DNA from: Thalassotalea sp.
GTDB taxonomy: Bacteria; Pseudomonadota; Gammaproteobacteria; Enterobacterales; Alteromonadaceae
NCBI GenBank assembly: GCA_029237915.1
Contig: JAQWHD010000002.1
Span: forward strand, 1 to 40,345
Reading direction: 5' to 3'
Length of the DNA stretch: 40,345 nucleotides
Shown here piece by piece: positions 1 to 7,984 of this stretch. The position numbers and the translations under genes were made by a program. The notes below the pieces were generated by a model. That model was given only the letters and a program-made list of their open reading frames with translations. It made no database searches and had not been told where the DNA came from. Each line of letters opens with the position of its first letter. Positions within the stretch are counted from its first letter, which is position 1.

Positions 1-356
1 CAATATAATAATTTTTGATGGCATTACTATAAGGAAATAGCTTGTTAGAGCGAGTAAAATAAAGCCATAAAAACAAATTAGATCGCTTTAAAAACACATC
101 AAAAACAATTACAAGTAAAGAAATTACAGCTCATCACAAATGCTTACAAACTAGTTTTTACAGCTACATTTACCTCCAAGAAAACTCACAAATTACTAAC
201 AATGTTTAAAAGCCAATTATGTAAAATACAAGACATTGAAAGATCAAAGTAAATTTTTTTAATCGTTCTACTGAAAAAAAATATATAACGCTTACTTTGA
301 TCTATAGTTAATAGTTAGTGGCTATTTGACCCAGCCAGATAAGGATTTTTATTTCT
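1..356. other. Intergenic region upstream of gltS
   Basis: No convincing reading frame was found on either strand. The stretch is very A/T-rich. Its only clear structure is a 12-bp perfect inverted repeat at 241-252 and 292-303, listed separately. A ribosome binding site AAGGA at 341-345 lies 11 bases before the gltS ATG. The left edge of the window cuts whatever lies upstream. Confidence 0.6.
241..303. promoter_or_regulatory. Inverted repeat upstream of gltS, possible operator or leader hairpin
   Basis: AGATCAAAGTAA at 241-252 is exactly repeated in inverted form at 292-303, with 39 bases between. The spacer is A/T-rich and could hold a promoter. Two half-sites of a regulator, or a long hairpin in the gltS 5' leader, are both possible. 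No regulator can be named from the sequence. Confidence 0.4.
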
Positions 357-1580
357 ATGAATAATGTTATCGAAGTCGGTGTGATTGAATCACTCGTCAT
401 TGCAATATCTGTATTGTTTATTGGTCGATTTATTAATTATATTGCACCGCCATTAAAACGATTTAACTTTCCAGAGCCTATTCTTGGTGGTTTGGTTGTT
501 GCTATAGTGATTACCCTATTGCATAGCCAAGGGCTGGATATAAACTTTAATTTGCCATTACAAAGCACATTTATGTTGTTGTTTTTCTCTACGGTTGGTT
601 TATCAGCAAGTTTTAAATTACTCGCACAAGGTGGGGCTAAAGTATTTATCTTCCTTGGCATTGCCGCGCTTTATATTTGTGTGCAAAATGCCGTAGGTGT
701 TAGTTTTGCTACTATGCTAGGTTTAGAGCCATTAATGGGCTTAATCGCTGGTTCTATCACTTTATCAGGTGGTCATGGTACAGGAGCTGCTTGGTCACAA
801 ACATTCTCTGAAAACTATGGTATGAATACCCTTGAGCTAGCTATGGCGGCGGCAACGTTTGGTTTAGTTATGGGTGGTATTATTGGTGGTCCGGTAGCAC
901 AACGTCTTATTGATAAGCACGGTCTTGAATCAGAATACGGTAAAGGTGGTCACACTCATGAATCTCACCCTGATTTAGTTACTTACGATCAGATGGAAGA
1001 AGATAAAGTTACCGCTAAAAAGGTCACAGAAACATTATTTATACTACTTATTTGTCTTGTTGGCGCCAGCTACATTAAAGGTTTTGTTGATAGCTTTGAA
1101 ATTAGTGCGTTAATGATCCCTGAATTTGTTTATGCATTATTTATTGGTGTAGTTATCACTAACTTCACTGAAATAAGCAAGACATATAAAATTAATAGTG
1201 AAGCGGTCGATATACTCGGAACAGTGTCATTAGCCTTGTTCTTATCCATGGCATTAATGAGCTTAAAACTTTGGGAAATCTTTGATTTAGCAGTACCTCT
1301 ATTAATTATATTAGTGGTACAAACTATTACCTTGGCGCTATTCGCTTACTTTGTGACTTTCAAACTAATGGGTGGTAATTACGATGCAGCAGTTATTGCT
1401 GGTGGTCATTGTGGCTTTGGTATGGGTGCAACCCCAACAGCTGTAATGAACATGGGCGCATTGGTAAACCGTAATGGCCCGTCACCAACAGCCTTTATGG
1501 TAGTTCCTATTGTTGGCGCATTCTTTATCGATATTGCTAACCTTATCATCCTTCAAGGTTACTTAGCTTTTCTTGGTTAA
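357..1580 (+). CDS. gltS: Sodium/glutamate symporter GltS
   Basis: This inner-membrane carrier imports glutamate with sodium ions (ESS family). The 407-residue length is normal for GltS. Hydrophobic segments run through both halves, with a hydrophilic His-rich loop near residues 195-220. The two family re-entrant loops are visible: SGGHGTG at 137-143 and the related GGHCGFGMGATPTA at 349-362, reflecting the inverted-repeat fold. The ATG has AAGGA upstream. The gene is monocistronic, ends at a strong terminator and converges on maeA. It may supply glutamate as carbon and nitrogen source or as osmolyte; that part is inference. Confidence 0.95.
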   Translation: MNNVIEVGVIESLVIAISVLFIGRFINYIAPPLKRFNFPEPILGGLVVAIVITLLHSQGLDINFNLPLQSTFMLLFFSTVGLSASFKLLAQGGAKVFIFLGIAALYICVQNAVGVSFATMLGLEPLMGLIAGSITLSGGHGTGAAWSQTFSENYGMNTLELAMAAATFGLVMGGIIGGPVAQRLIDKHGLESEYGKGGHTHESHPDLVTYDQMEEDKVTAKKVTETLFILLICLVGASYIKGFVDSFEISALMIPEFVYALFIGVVITNFTEISKTYKINSEAVDILGTVSLALFLSMALMSLKLWEIFDLAVPLLIILVVQTITLALFAYFVTFKLMGGNYDAAVIAGGHCGFGMGATPTAVMNMGALVNRNGPSPTAFMVVPIVGAFFIDIANLIILQGYLAFLG

Positions 1581-1599
1581 AGCAAGTTAGCAGCCAATA

Positions 1600-1626
1600 A
1601 AAAAGCGCCTTTCGGCGCTTTTTTTG
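1600..1626 (+). terminator. Rho-independent terminator of gltS
   Basis: AAAAGCGCC, loop TTTC, then GGCGCTTTT and a run of seven T from 1619. It begins 20 bases after the gltS stop codon. Confidence 0.9.
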
Positions 1627-1633
1627 TATCTAT

Positions 1634-1701
1634 AATCAAGAGGGTCAGATCAACTTGAACTCATCTAAGGTAAGAATCAAGTTGATCTGACCCTCTTGAT
1701 T
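1634..1701. repeat. Perfect 25-bp inverted repeat (REP or miniature-element-like)
   Basis: Positions 1634-1658 and 1677-1701 are exact reverse complements, with an 18-base loop. The core AGGGTCAGATCAACTTGA reads outward to the ends. It sits just after the gltS terminator and 5 bases from the maeA stop. Arm length and perfect match are far beyond a normal terminator, and no T-run follows on the maeA side. It resembles palindromes mobilised by REP-associated (IS200-like) transposases; this is inference, since no other copy lies in the window. Confidence 0.7.
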
Positions 1702-1705
1702 TTTA

Positions 1706-3400
1706 TTAGATTGTTGAACGTTTATAAGTTCGGTATTCTGCTTTCCAGAAGTTTTGCTCGATGTTGTTGCGTAATTCCTCATCTGGAATTTCTAATGCTA
1801 AATCTTGCTCTTGGGCAAGCTTACCAATCGCAAAAGCGATTTTTTTGCTGATGTTGGCAATTTCAGTTAACGGCGGTAATAAATCACCTTTACCTGTGTT
1901 TGCTAATGGAGATGCTGCAGCGAGTGTTTCACTAGCAACCATTAACATTTCATCGCTGATGAACTTTATGTTTGCGGCTAAAACACCTAAACCGATACCA
2001 GGGAAAATATAAGAGTTATTACATTGTACTATCTTATGTGTTTTACCTTCATATTCTACTGGCTCAAACGGGCTACCAGTGGCGATAACCACATTGCCTT
2101 TAGTCCAATTAATCACTTGTTCTGGCGTTGCTTCTACTTGCTTAGATGGATTACTAAGAGGAAAGATAATCGGCGTATCTGTGCCTGCAGCCATTGCAGT
2201 TATTACTTGCTCGGTGAATAACCCAGCTTGCCCAGAAACACCAATTAAAATATCAGGTTTGGCACAGTGCATCACATCAAGTAATGAAGCGTACTCACCA
2301 CTGTACTGCCATTCACTAAGGTCATTAGTTTGTTGAACTAGTTTTTGTTGGAAATCACGTAAATCTTCCATACCTTGAGTAAGTAAACCAAATCGGTCCA
2401 CCATAAAGACTTGCTTACGCGCCTGTTCGTCAGTTAAACCTTCAGAGCACATTTGCGCAATAATTTGCTCAGCAATACCACAACCAGCAGAGCCAGCACC
2501 AACAAAGGCAACTTTTAATTCAGATAATTTACTTTTACGAATACGACAAGCTGCTAACAAAGTACCAACAGTTACTGATGCAGTGCCTTGAATGTCATCA
2601 TTAAAACAACATATTTCATTACGGTAGCGCTCTAATAATGGCATGGCATTAGGCTGAGCAAAATCTTCAAATTGTAAAAGCACACCCGGCCAACGACGAT
2701 TTACCGCTTTAATAAAGAGGTCAACAAATTCATTGTATTCTTCTTGGCCTATACGCTTGTGACGAGCTCCCATGTACATAGGGTCGTTTAATAGACTTTC
2801 ATTATTGGTACCAACATCTAGCATGATTGGCATAGTGTACGCAGGGCTGATGCCGCCACACGAGGTATAAAGCGAAAGCTTACCAATAGGAATACCCATA
2901 CCGCCAATTCCTTGGTCACCTAAACCAAGAATACGCTCGCCGTCAGTAACCACAATAACTTTTACTTTATGCTTAGTCGCGTTATGTAAAATGTCATCAA
3001 TTTGATGGCGTTCATCATAAGAAATAAATAAGCCACGGTTACTACGATAGATATCTGAGAAGCGTTCACACGCATCACCAACGGTAGGGGTATAGATTAT
3101 TGGCATCATCTCTTCAAGGTTTGCCTGTACTAAGGCATGAAACAAGGTTTCATTTTTATCTTGAATATTACGTAAGTAAATATGTTTATTTAGTGCTGTT
3201 CGAAAGCTTGAATATTGCATATAAGCACGTTCAACTTGCTCCTCGATACTTTCAAAACGAGGAGGAATAAGGCCGGTTAAATTAAAGCTAGTTCTTTCTT
3301 GTGAACTAAATGCACTGCCTTTATTAAGTAAAGGTGTTTCAAGCAAGGTAGGTCCTGCATAAGGAATGTATAAAGGGAAATTGCTGCTGTCTTGGCTCAT
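1706..3400 (-). CDS. maeA: NAD-dependent malic enzyme
   Basis: It oxidatively decarboxylates malate to pyruvate with NAD+, linking the TCA cycle to pyruvate in the cytosol. The 564 residues match E. coli MaeA (SfcA, 565). Visible motifs are IYTPTVG with the catalytic Tyr at about 103, the nucleotide and malate region [14 protein letters not shown] near 161-174, the metal-binding region FEDFAQPNA followed by [11 protein letters not shown], and a second Rossmann motif [11 protein letters not shown]. The start ATG fits the family N-terminus. It stands alone, convergent with gltS, and the palindrome at 1634-1701 separates the two. Confidence 0.96.
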   Translation of the reverse strand: MSQDSSNFPLYIPYAGPTLLETPLLNKGSAFSSQERTSFNLTGLIPPRFESIEEQVERAYMQYSSFRTALNKHIYLRNIQDKNETLFHALVQANLEEMMPIIYTPTVGDACERFSDIYRSNRGLFISYDERHQIDDILHNATKHKVKVIVVTDGERILGLGDQGIGGMGIPIGKLSLYTSCGGISPAYTMPIMLDVGTNNESLLNDPMYMGARHKRIGQEEYNEFVDLFIKAVNRRWPGVLLQFEDFAQPNAMPLLERYRNEICCFNDDIQGTASVTVGTLLAACRIRKSKLSELKVAFVGAGSAGCGIAEQIIAQMCSEGLTDEQARKQVFMVDRFGLLTQGMEDLRDFQQKLVQQTNDLSEWQYSGEYASLLDVMHCAKPDILIGVSGQAGLFTEQVITAMAAGTDTPIIFPLSNPSKQVEATPEQVINWTKGNVVIATGSPFEPVEYEGKTHKIVQCNNSYIFPGIGLGVLAANIKFISDEMLMVASETLAAASPLANTGKGDLLPPLTEIANISKKIAFAIGKLAQEQDLALEIPDEELRNNIEQNFWKAEYRTYKRSTI

Positions 3401-3546
3401 ATTAAGTATCGGCTCTTGTTAAGTATTTATTTGATGGGCTGCTGTAACTGCAAAGCTGTACTGCAAAAAAGTGCGCCATTGTAATGCTATTTAACAATAT
3501 TAGGCAACCAGTAACACTAAGCGTTTTGCATGTTTGATTTTTAGGT

Positions 3547-3747
3547 CTAATCCATTTCATCTATCCAGGCTAACTGAATCGCTTCTAATACTCTCTCGCC
3601 ACAATGATCAGGGTCATCACTAAAGCGTTCTAAATCTAAAACCCATTGCCTAAGTTCGGTAAAATGCAGCCGAGTAGGATCAGTTTTAGGGTGCTCTTCT
3701 ATTAAATCTAAGGCTATTTCTAATGAATCTATCCACTTTAATGTCAT
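3547..3747 (-). CDS. iscX: Fe-S cluster assembly protein IscX
   Basis: The 66-residue acidic protein matches IscX (YfhJ) along its whole length. It begins TLKWIDSLEIALDL, has the central FTELRQWVLDLERFSDDP and ends LEAIQLAWIDEMD. IscX binds IscS and modulates cysteine desulfurase activity, possibly as an iron-sensing or iron-donating adaptor. It is normally the last gene of the isc operon. Here it stands apart from isc genes, on the same strand as and downstream of a cysteine desulfurase fusion. A terminator lies between the two, so independent transcription is likely. The recognition is firm; the partner is inference. Confidence 0.92.
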   Translation of the reverse strand: MTLKWIDSLEIALDLIEEHPKTDPTRLHFTELRQWVLDLERFSDDPDHCGERVLEAIQLAWIDEMD

Positions 3748-3863
3748 ATAAGTTTCTCAATTTATTAAAACTATAGATCAGTTTAGCTCAATTATTTGAA
3801 CTTCATATAATAAGTAGTCAATAAGCAGGTTTAATTCAGGGCAGCACAAGCTCTATTTACAAA

Positions 3864-3890
3864 AAAGCCAGTTAATAACTAACTGGCTTT
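3864..3890 (-). terminator. Terminator after the sulfur fusion gene
   Basis: AAAGCCAGTTA, 5-base loop, TAACTGGCTTT: an 11-bp perfect stem. Read on the minus strand it is followed by a T-run. It lies 28 bases past the stop of the fusion gene and upstream of iscX. Confidence 0.85.
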
Positions 3891-3917
3891 GATAATTTTT
3901 TACAAATTTGGGGGATA

Positions 3918-6230
3918 CTAACTTAGTAAAGCAAAACCACCAGGGACATGATAAACATTTTCAAAGCCCATACGCTTTAATGTTTTTGCTGCAGCGTCAC
4001 TTCGGCTACCACTTCGACAAATACATACATAGCTGTGATCTGTTTTTGAGTCTTTATGAGTATTCACAAAATGAGTGATCTGGGTTAGTGGCACATTAAT
4101 AATTTTTTGATCACGAATATACTCTCTGCGATTGGCTTCGAATTCATGAGGTTCGCGCACATCAAATATCATGACATCAGGATTACTTGCTAAGAACTGC
4201 GAGAAATCACCTGGGTCAACATCAATACTAGGATCAATACTGGCTTTAATATTGCCGCATTGTGCAGATTGAGTACCATTGTTGATATGGCTATCAAGAT
4301 CAACTTTAGCAGCAACAAATTGGGTACTACTAAGCTTGTTAGTTAGCACTTGTGCAAGCACAGGGTTAGTTCTCTTCTCAAGTGCTAAAGTAGTATTAAA
4401 TAACTGTTGATAATCATGTGTTGGGCAAATTAATGTCTCATCAGTTATCACTTGCGCTAGTGCCTGTAATGAATGATACATCTGCACACTATCGCTGCTA
4501 TTTAAGTCGCTTCGACCAATTCCGCCAATTTGTAGAGTGTCACCCACAAATACATAATCGATATCTGCGGCAGCTAATAGGCCTTGCTTAGCATTACCTA
4601 ACAAGTAAGCAACACTATTATCGGTATGCCCCGGCATAGTGATTTTTGCTAAGACTTTATCACCAATAGTGATAGCAGGTGCTAACTGATCATTTTCTAA
4701 AGTTATTTGTTCAGTCAGGCTTTGATCCCAACCTAAACAATCAAAAGATTGTGAGCTTAACTTATCTGTAAATACATTGCGGATCATTTCAACACAGTCT
4801 TCTTGATGCTGATGCATGTGTGTTGCTAGCACGGCTTTGACGGTAAAGTCTTGACAGCTTACTAAGGTTTCAAATTTACTGGCGATCTCCGGAACAGGAT
4901 CTATTAATAAGATTTCTTTATTAGCTTTATCGACATAGCACCAAGTACATTGTTGATCGTATATCCACTGCTGCAAACCATTAGCATTACTATCAATTAT
5001 TTCATCGGCATCAGAAAGAATTAAACAACTGTTTTTAAGTGCGCTAACCGCATCTTTAATCGCCGCACACGCTTTATCGATTTCAGCTTGGGTATTAGCA
5101 GGGCCAAATGACATGCGTATCGCACCTTCACTTTGCCATTTTGGTTTGTCCATAGCATCAAGTACAAAGCTACCTGAAACTTTTGAACTACATGCGGAGC
5201 CAGAGCTTACGCGAATTTTTGCAGCATCAAATAAATCCATAATGTCTTTACTTGATAAACCTTTAACCGAAAAGTTAAGCGTGGTTGGCAGTGAATAAGC
5301 AAAGTCATGGTTAAAGACTATGGCAGGAAATACTTCTCGTAAGGTTTTTTCTAATTGCGCTCTATAGCCAACTAAAACATCATGAGATTTAAAGGTGTCG
5401 TCATTATCATCATTTAACAAGTTAAAGATTGCATTGAGTGATGCTATACCAGGTAAGTTTTCAGTACCTGAGCGTAAACCACTCTCTTGTCCACCGCCGG
5501 CAATAAATGGTGTATAAGGTGCATTATCACGCACATACAATACACCGATCCCTTTAGGGCCGTATAACTTGTGACCACTAAATGGGGCATAATCAATGCT
5601 AGTATTGGTTAAGTCTAATGGGATCTTACCTAGTGCTTGTACGCAATCGACCATCCATAAAACGTCTGGGTTGTTTTTACGAATAACGGTTTGCAGCGCA
5701 GGCAAATCTTGGAATACACCAGTTTCATTATTAGCTGCCATGGTACAAATCATCAATGCATCACCTATGTGCTTGGCAATAAATTCAAAATCTAAAATAC
5801 CGTTACCATCAACAGGGATAGCAACAACCTCAGCGCCAACATTTAAGATTTGATTCCAATGTTTTAACGTTTCAGGAACAGCCTTATGTTCGGTTGCACC
5901 GTAAAGTAATACTGGATTAGCTATTTTAGCTGCTGCAGAGCGAGCAGCAATTAGCGCCGAAATGATTGAAGTTTGAATACCTTCAGTCGCACCACTAGTA
6001 AAAATAATCTCGCCATCAGTAGCGCCAGTAACTTGGCGTGCTAATTTACGAGTTGATTCTAAAATGTACTTAGCACGAATTCCGGTCATGTGACTTGAAC
6101 TTGGGTTGCCGTAACATAAATTCATGGTATGAATTGCAGCTTCAGCTGCTTGTGGCAATACGGGCGTGGTCGCGTTATTGTCTAAGTAAATTTCATCAGA
6201 TTGTGGGTGAATGTCGGTTAAATTGATCAT
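3918..6230 (-). CDS. Cysteine desulfurase / persulfide-dioxygenase-like MBL / rhodanese triple fusion
   Basis: The 770-residue protein joins three sulfur modules. Residues 1-395 are a class V aminotransferase of the NifS/IscS type: LDNNATTP at the N-terminus, H115, D195 and Q198 for PLP contact, PLP lysine K221 in SGHKLYG, and catalytic C347 in SSGSACSSK. Residues about 425-645 are a metallo-beta-lactamase fold closest to ETHE1-type persulfide dioxygenases. The iron ligands H471, H535 (PGHTD) and D564 (VGDTL) are kept, as are GIGRSD and H605 in PTHDY; the second half of the HxHxDH motif is changed to HMHQHQ. Residues about 670-770 are rhodanese with active C738 in CRSGSRS. A plausible job is to take sulfur from cysteine and oxidise or pass on the persulfide. 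No signal peptide is seen. The frame is continuous across both linkers. Confidence 0.88.
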   Translation of the reverse strand: MINLTDIHPQSDEIYLDNNATTPVLPQAAEAAIHTMNLCYGNPSSSHMTGIRAKYILESTRKLARQVTGATDGEIIFTSGATEGIQTSIISALIAARSAAAKIANPVLLYGATEHKAVPETLKHWNQILNVGAEVVAIPVDGNGILDFEFIAKHIGDALMICTMAANNETGVFQDLPALQTVIRKNNPDVLWMVDCVQALGKIPLDLTNTSIDYAPFSGHKLYGPKGIGVLYVRDNAPYTPFIAGGGQESGLRSGTENLPGIASLNAIFNLLNDDNDDTFKSHDVLVGYRAQLEKTLREVFPAIVFNHDFAYSLPTTLNFSVKGLSSKDIMDLFDAAKIRVSSGSACSSKVSGSFVLDAMDKPKWQSEGAIRMSFGPANTQAEIDKACAAIKDAVSALKNSCLILSDADEIIDSNANGLQQWIYDQQCTWCYVDKANKEILLIDPVPEIASKFETLVSCQDFTVKAVLATHMHQHQEDCVEMIRNVFTDKLSSQSFDCLGWDQSLTEQITLENDQLAPAITIGDKVLAKITMPGHTDNSVAYLLGNAKQGLLAAADIDYVFVGDTLQIGGIGRSDLNSSDSVQMYHSLQALAQVITDETLICPTHDYQQLFNTTLALEKRTNPVLAQVLTNKLSSTQFVAAKVDLDSHINNGTQSAQCGNIKASIDPSIDVDPGDFSQFLASNPDVMIFDVREPHEFEANRREYIRDQKIINVPLTQITHFVNTHKDSKTDHSYVCICRSGSRSDAAAKTLKRMGFENVYHVPGGFALLS

Positions 6231-6413
6231 TAATACTACTACTTGCTCTATTTTGCCAACATTCTAACCGCTTATAACTTTTAGCGCTATCTTATAAAAA
6301 TAATAAATAGTTATGGTTAGTACCGTTTTCATTACTTTTTACTATGTACAACTTTTACTCTTTGAATATTAAGTGAATTTTTCACTAGATTAAAATTGTA
6401 ATAGCCAAAAACA

Positions 6414-6441
6414 AAAAAGGCTTACAAATGTAAGCCTTTTT
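6414..6441 (-). terminator. Terminator of the ancestral porin gene
   Basis: AAAAGGCTTAC, loop AAAT, GTAAGCCTTTT, with a T-run on the minus strand. It lies about 40 bases past the natural porin stop at 6482-6484, not the premature one at 6575-6577. This supports the longer frame as the original gene. Confidence 0.85.
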
Positions 6442-6481
6442 ATAGATGAATATCTACAATTTAGATATTGTGCATTAGCAA

Positions 6482-6574
6482 TTAGAAGCTAAAACGAGCA
6501 CCAAAACCAATTACGTCATCTTCAGGTGTATATGATTGACCACCTTCAACATGCGTTGAGTCATCAACTTTAAC
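6482..6574 (-). pseudogene. Separated C-terminal tail of the porin gene
   Basis: In the porin frame, 30 codons follow the TAA at 6575-6577 and end with GFGARFSF and a TAA at 6482-6484. An aromatic-alternating last strand ending in Phe is the outer-membrane barrel signature recognised by the BAM complex. This is the original last beta strand, now beyond a stop codon. There is no frameshift, only one nonsense codon. Confidence 0.85.
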
Positions 6575-7636
6575 TTAAGTGAAAACACGGAAGCTATCAG
6601 ACCAATAATAGGTGACGCCGGCAATTAAATAGCTTTTTTCATAGTCATTACCAGAATCATCGGTAGTAACTTCAACAGCACCACCAAGTACTTCAAAGTC
6701 ATTTTCGAAACGATACGCAACTAAAACCTCAACACCAGTTGATTCATCTAAGAACATTCCTTGGTTGTCACGGTGATGGTTTTCACCATCAACAACTACA
6801 ACTGCAGCATACAGCCCTTGGCCGCCACGAGAGCCGTAAGTAACATTAGCAGCAGTCATTATGCTATCCATTTCTGCGCCAGTATCAGCTTCGAATGTTG
6901 CGGTATTATAACCAACGGCAACATTGACTTTTTCGCCAATGCTGTAATTAGCACCAAAACCAAATGAGCCATCTAATTCAATGTATTCAAAAGGTTGCTG
7001 ACCAATATTTGGAAGTTGTTCAAAATCAGTAGTATCAATTTTTTCGTTACTTACTTGAACCTGTGTACTAACTTTTAAGTTACCAAAAGTGTTACTGTAT
7101 TGAAGTGCTTTTTCAGCACGACCAGTACCAGTGAAACCACCATCACCTAAATCAAAGATACCAAGACCTTCACCACCAAAAATCATGAAGCTATCAGTAG
7201 CAGCGGTAGCCATATAACTTGAGCCCCACTGTTTACCCATAGTGATAGTACCCCATTTATCATGAGTCACACCAAAGTAGCCTAGACGATTAGAAAGTGA
7301 TTGATCAGCATCATCACCACCTAAAGAACTATTTTCTGAACTACCATTTAAAACTAAATCTGAATCATTCTCAGCAAAGCGTACTTTCCACTCAAGTTTA
7401 GCAATTGCTGACCAGCCATCTTTTAATTGGCTATTAAAGCTAAGGTAAATACGGTTGAAATTATCACGGATTTCATTATAACTCTCGCCGCTTGAGTCTT
7501 CACCATTAACTAAACTCGCGGTTACATCACCTGCAAATTTGATTGTGTTTGTATCATCTTTATACAATTCCACTTCAGCGAATGCCGAAGTTGAAAAAGC
7601 AGCCATAGTAGATAGTGCGATTAATTTTAATTTCAT
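6575..7636 (-). CDS. Gram-negative porin, truncated by a premature stop
   Basis: A general diffusion porin of the OmpC/Porin_4 type for the outer membrane. I start it at the second Met (7636) because the signal peptide MKLKLIALSTMAAFSTSAFA begins there and AGGG lies just upstream; a frame start at 7651 would add five residues. The mature part has alternating beta strands, the typical YLSFNSQLKDGWSAIAKLEW segment and the YFGVTHDKWGTITMGKQW strand, and acidic loops. The frame ends at TAA 6575 after FRVFT, and 30 further codons with the natural C-terminal Phe follow. Without the last strand the barrel should not assemble, so this is a recent pseudogene, a sequence error or a read-through case. 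Confidence 0.8.
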   Translation of the reverse strand: MKLKLIALSTMAAFSTSAFAEVELYKDDTNTIKFAGDVTASLVNGEDSSGESYNEIRDNFNRIYLSFNSQLKDGWSAIAKLEWKVRFAENDSDLVLNGSSENSSLGGDDADQSLSNRLGYFGVTHDKWGTITMGKQWGSSYMATAATDSFMIFGGEGLGIFDLGDGGFTGTGRAEKALQYSNTFGNLKVSTQVQVSNEKIDTTDFEQLPNIGQQPFEYIELDGSFGFGANYSIGEKVNVAVGYNTATFEADTGAEMDSIMTAANVTYGSRGGQGLYAAVVVVDGENHHRDNQGMFLDESTGVEVLVAYRFENDFEVLGGAVEVTTDDSGNDYEKSYLIAGVTYYWSDSFRVFT

Positions 7637-7984
7637 GGGGTACCCTAACATTTGATTATTTTATCTTTATTATGTAAAGCAGTGCTTTACTTATAAAAGT
7701 AGACGATATTTTTAGAAATGTATAACTAGATGAATGAATTCATTTCCATTGAGCTGATTAAGTTCAATATTTCAGTTAACTTTTCAATATTGTTATAATT
7801 TATAACAGGCTATTACAATTAATAATATAGGCAAAAACATCATAGGACGAAGTATTACATTTCGATAACATAGTTGTTTAACCACTTGTTAAAAAAGTAA
7901 ATTTTTTCACTCTCCTTTGAAAAAAAACAGCATTCCTTGATAGATGCTTTATAATAGCCGCATAGATAATTAAAGGGTGCCATT
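7637..7984. other. Divergent intergenic region between porin and nnrS
   Basis: No gene was found. Three dyads are visible: GTAAAGC-AGT-GCTTTAC at 7674-7690, AATGAATTCATT at 7733-7744, and TGTTATAA-T-TTATAACA at 7791-7807. A TATAAT-like -10 lies at 7950-7955 upstream of nnrS, without a good -35. The region should hold both promoters. Confidence 0.5.
7791..7807. promoter_or_regulatory. Perfect 8+1+8 dyad, candidate operator for nnrS or the porin
   Basis: TGTTATAA, one T, TTATAACA. The symmetry and 17-bp length are typical of a dimeric regulator site. It does not match the FNR/NnrR consensus (TTGAT-N4-ATCAA) or the NorR site, so the regulator is unknown. Confidence 0.4.

Noticed and set aside
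3918-6230. The sulfur fusion as an assembly or frameshift artefact joining separate genes
   Set aside because: The frame is continuous and the linkers contain no internal start with a binding site that would mark separate genes.
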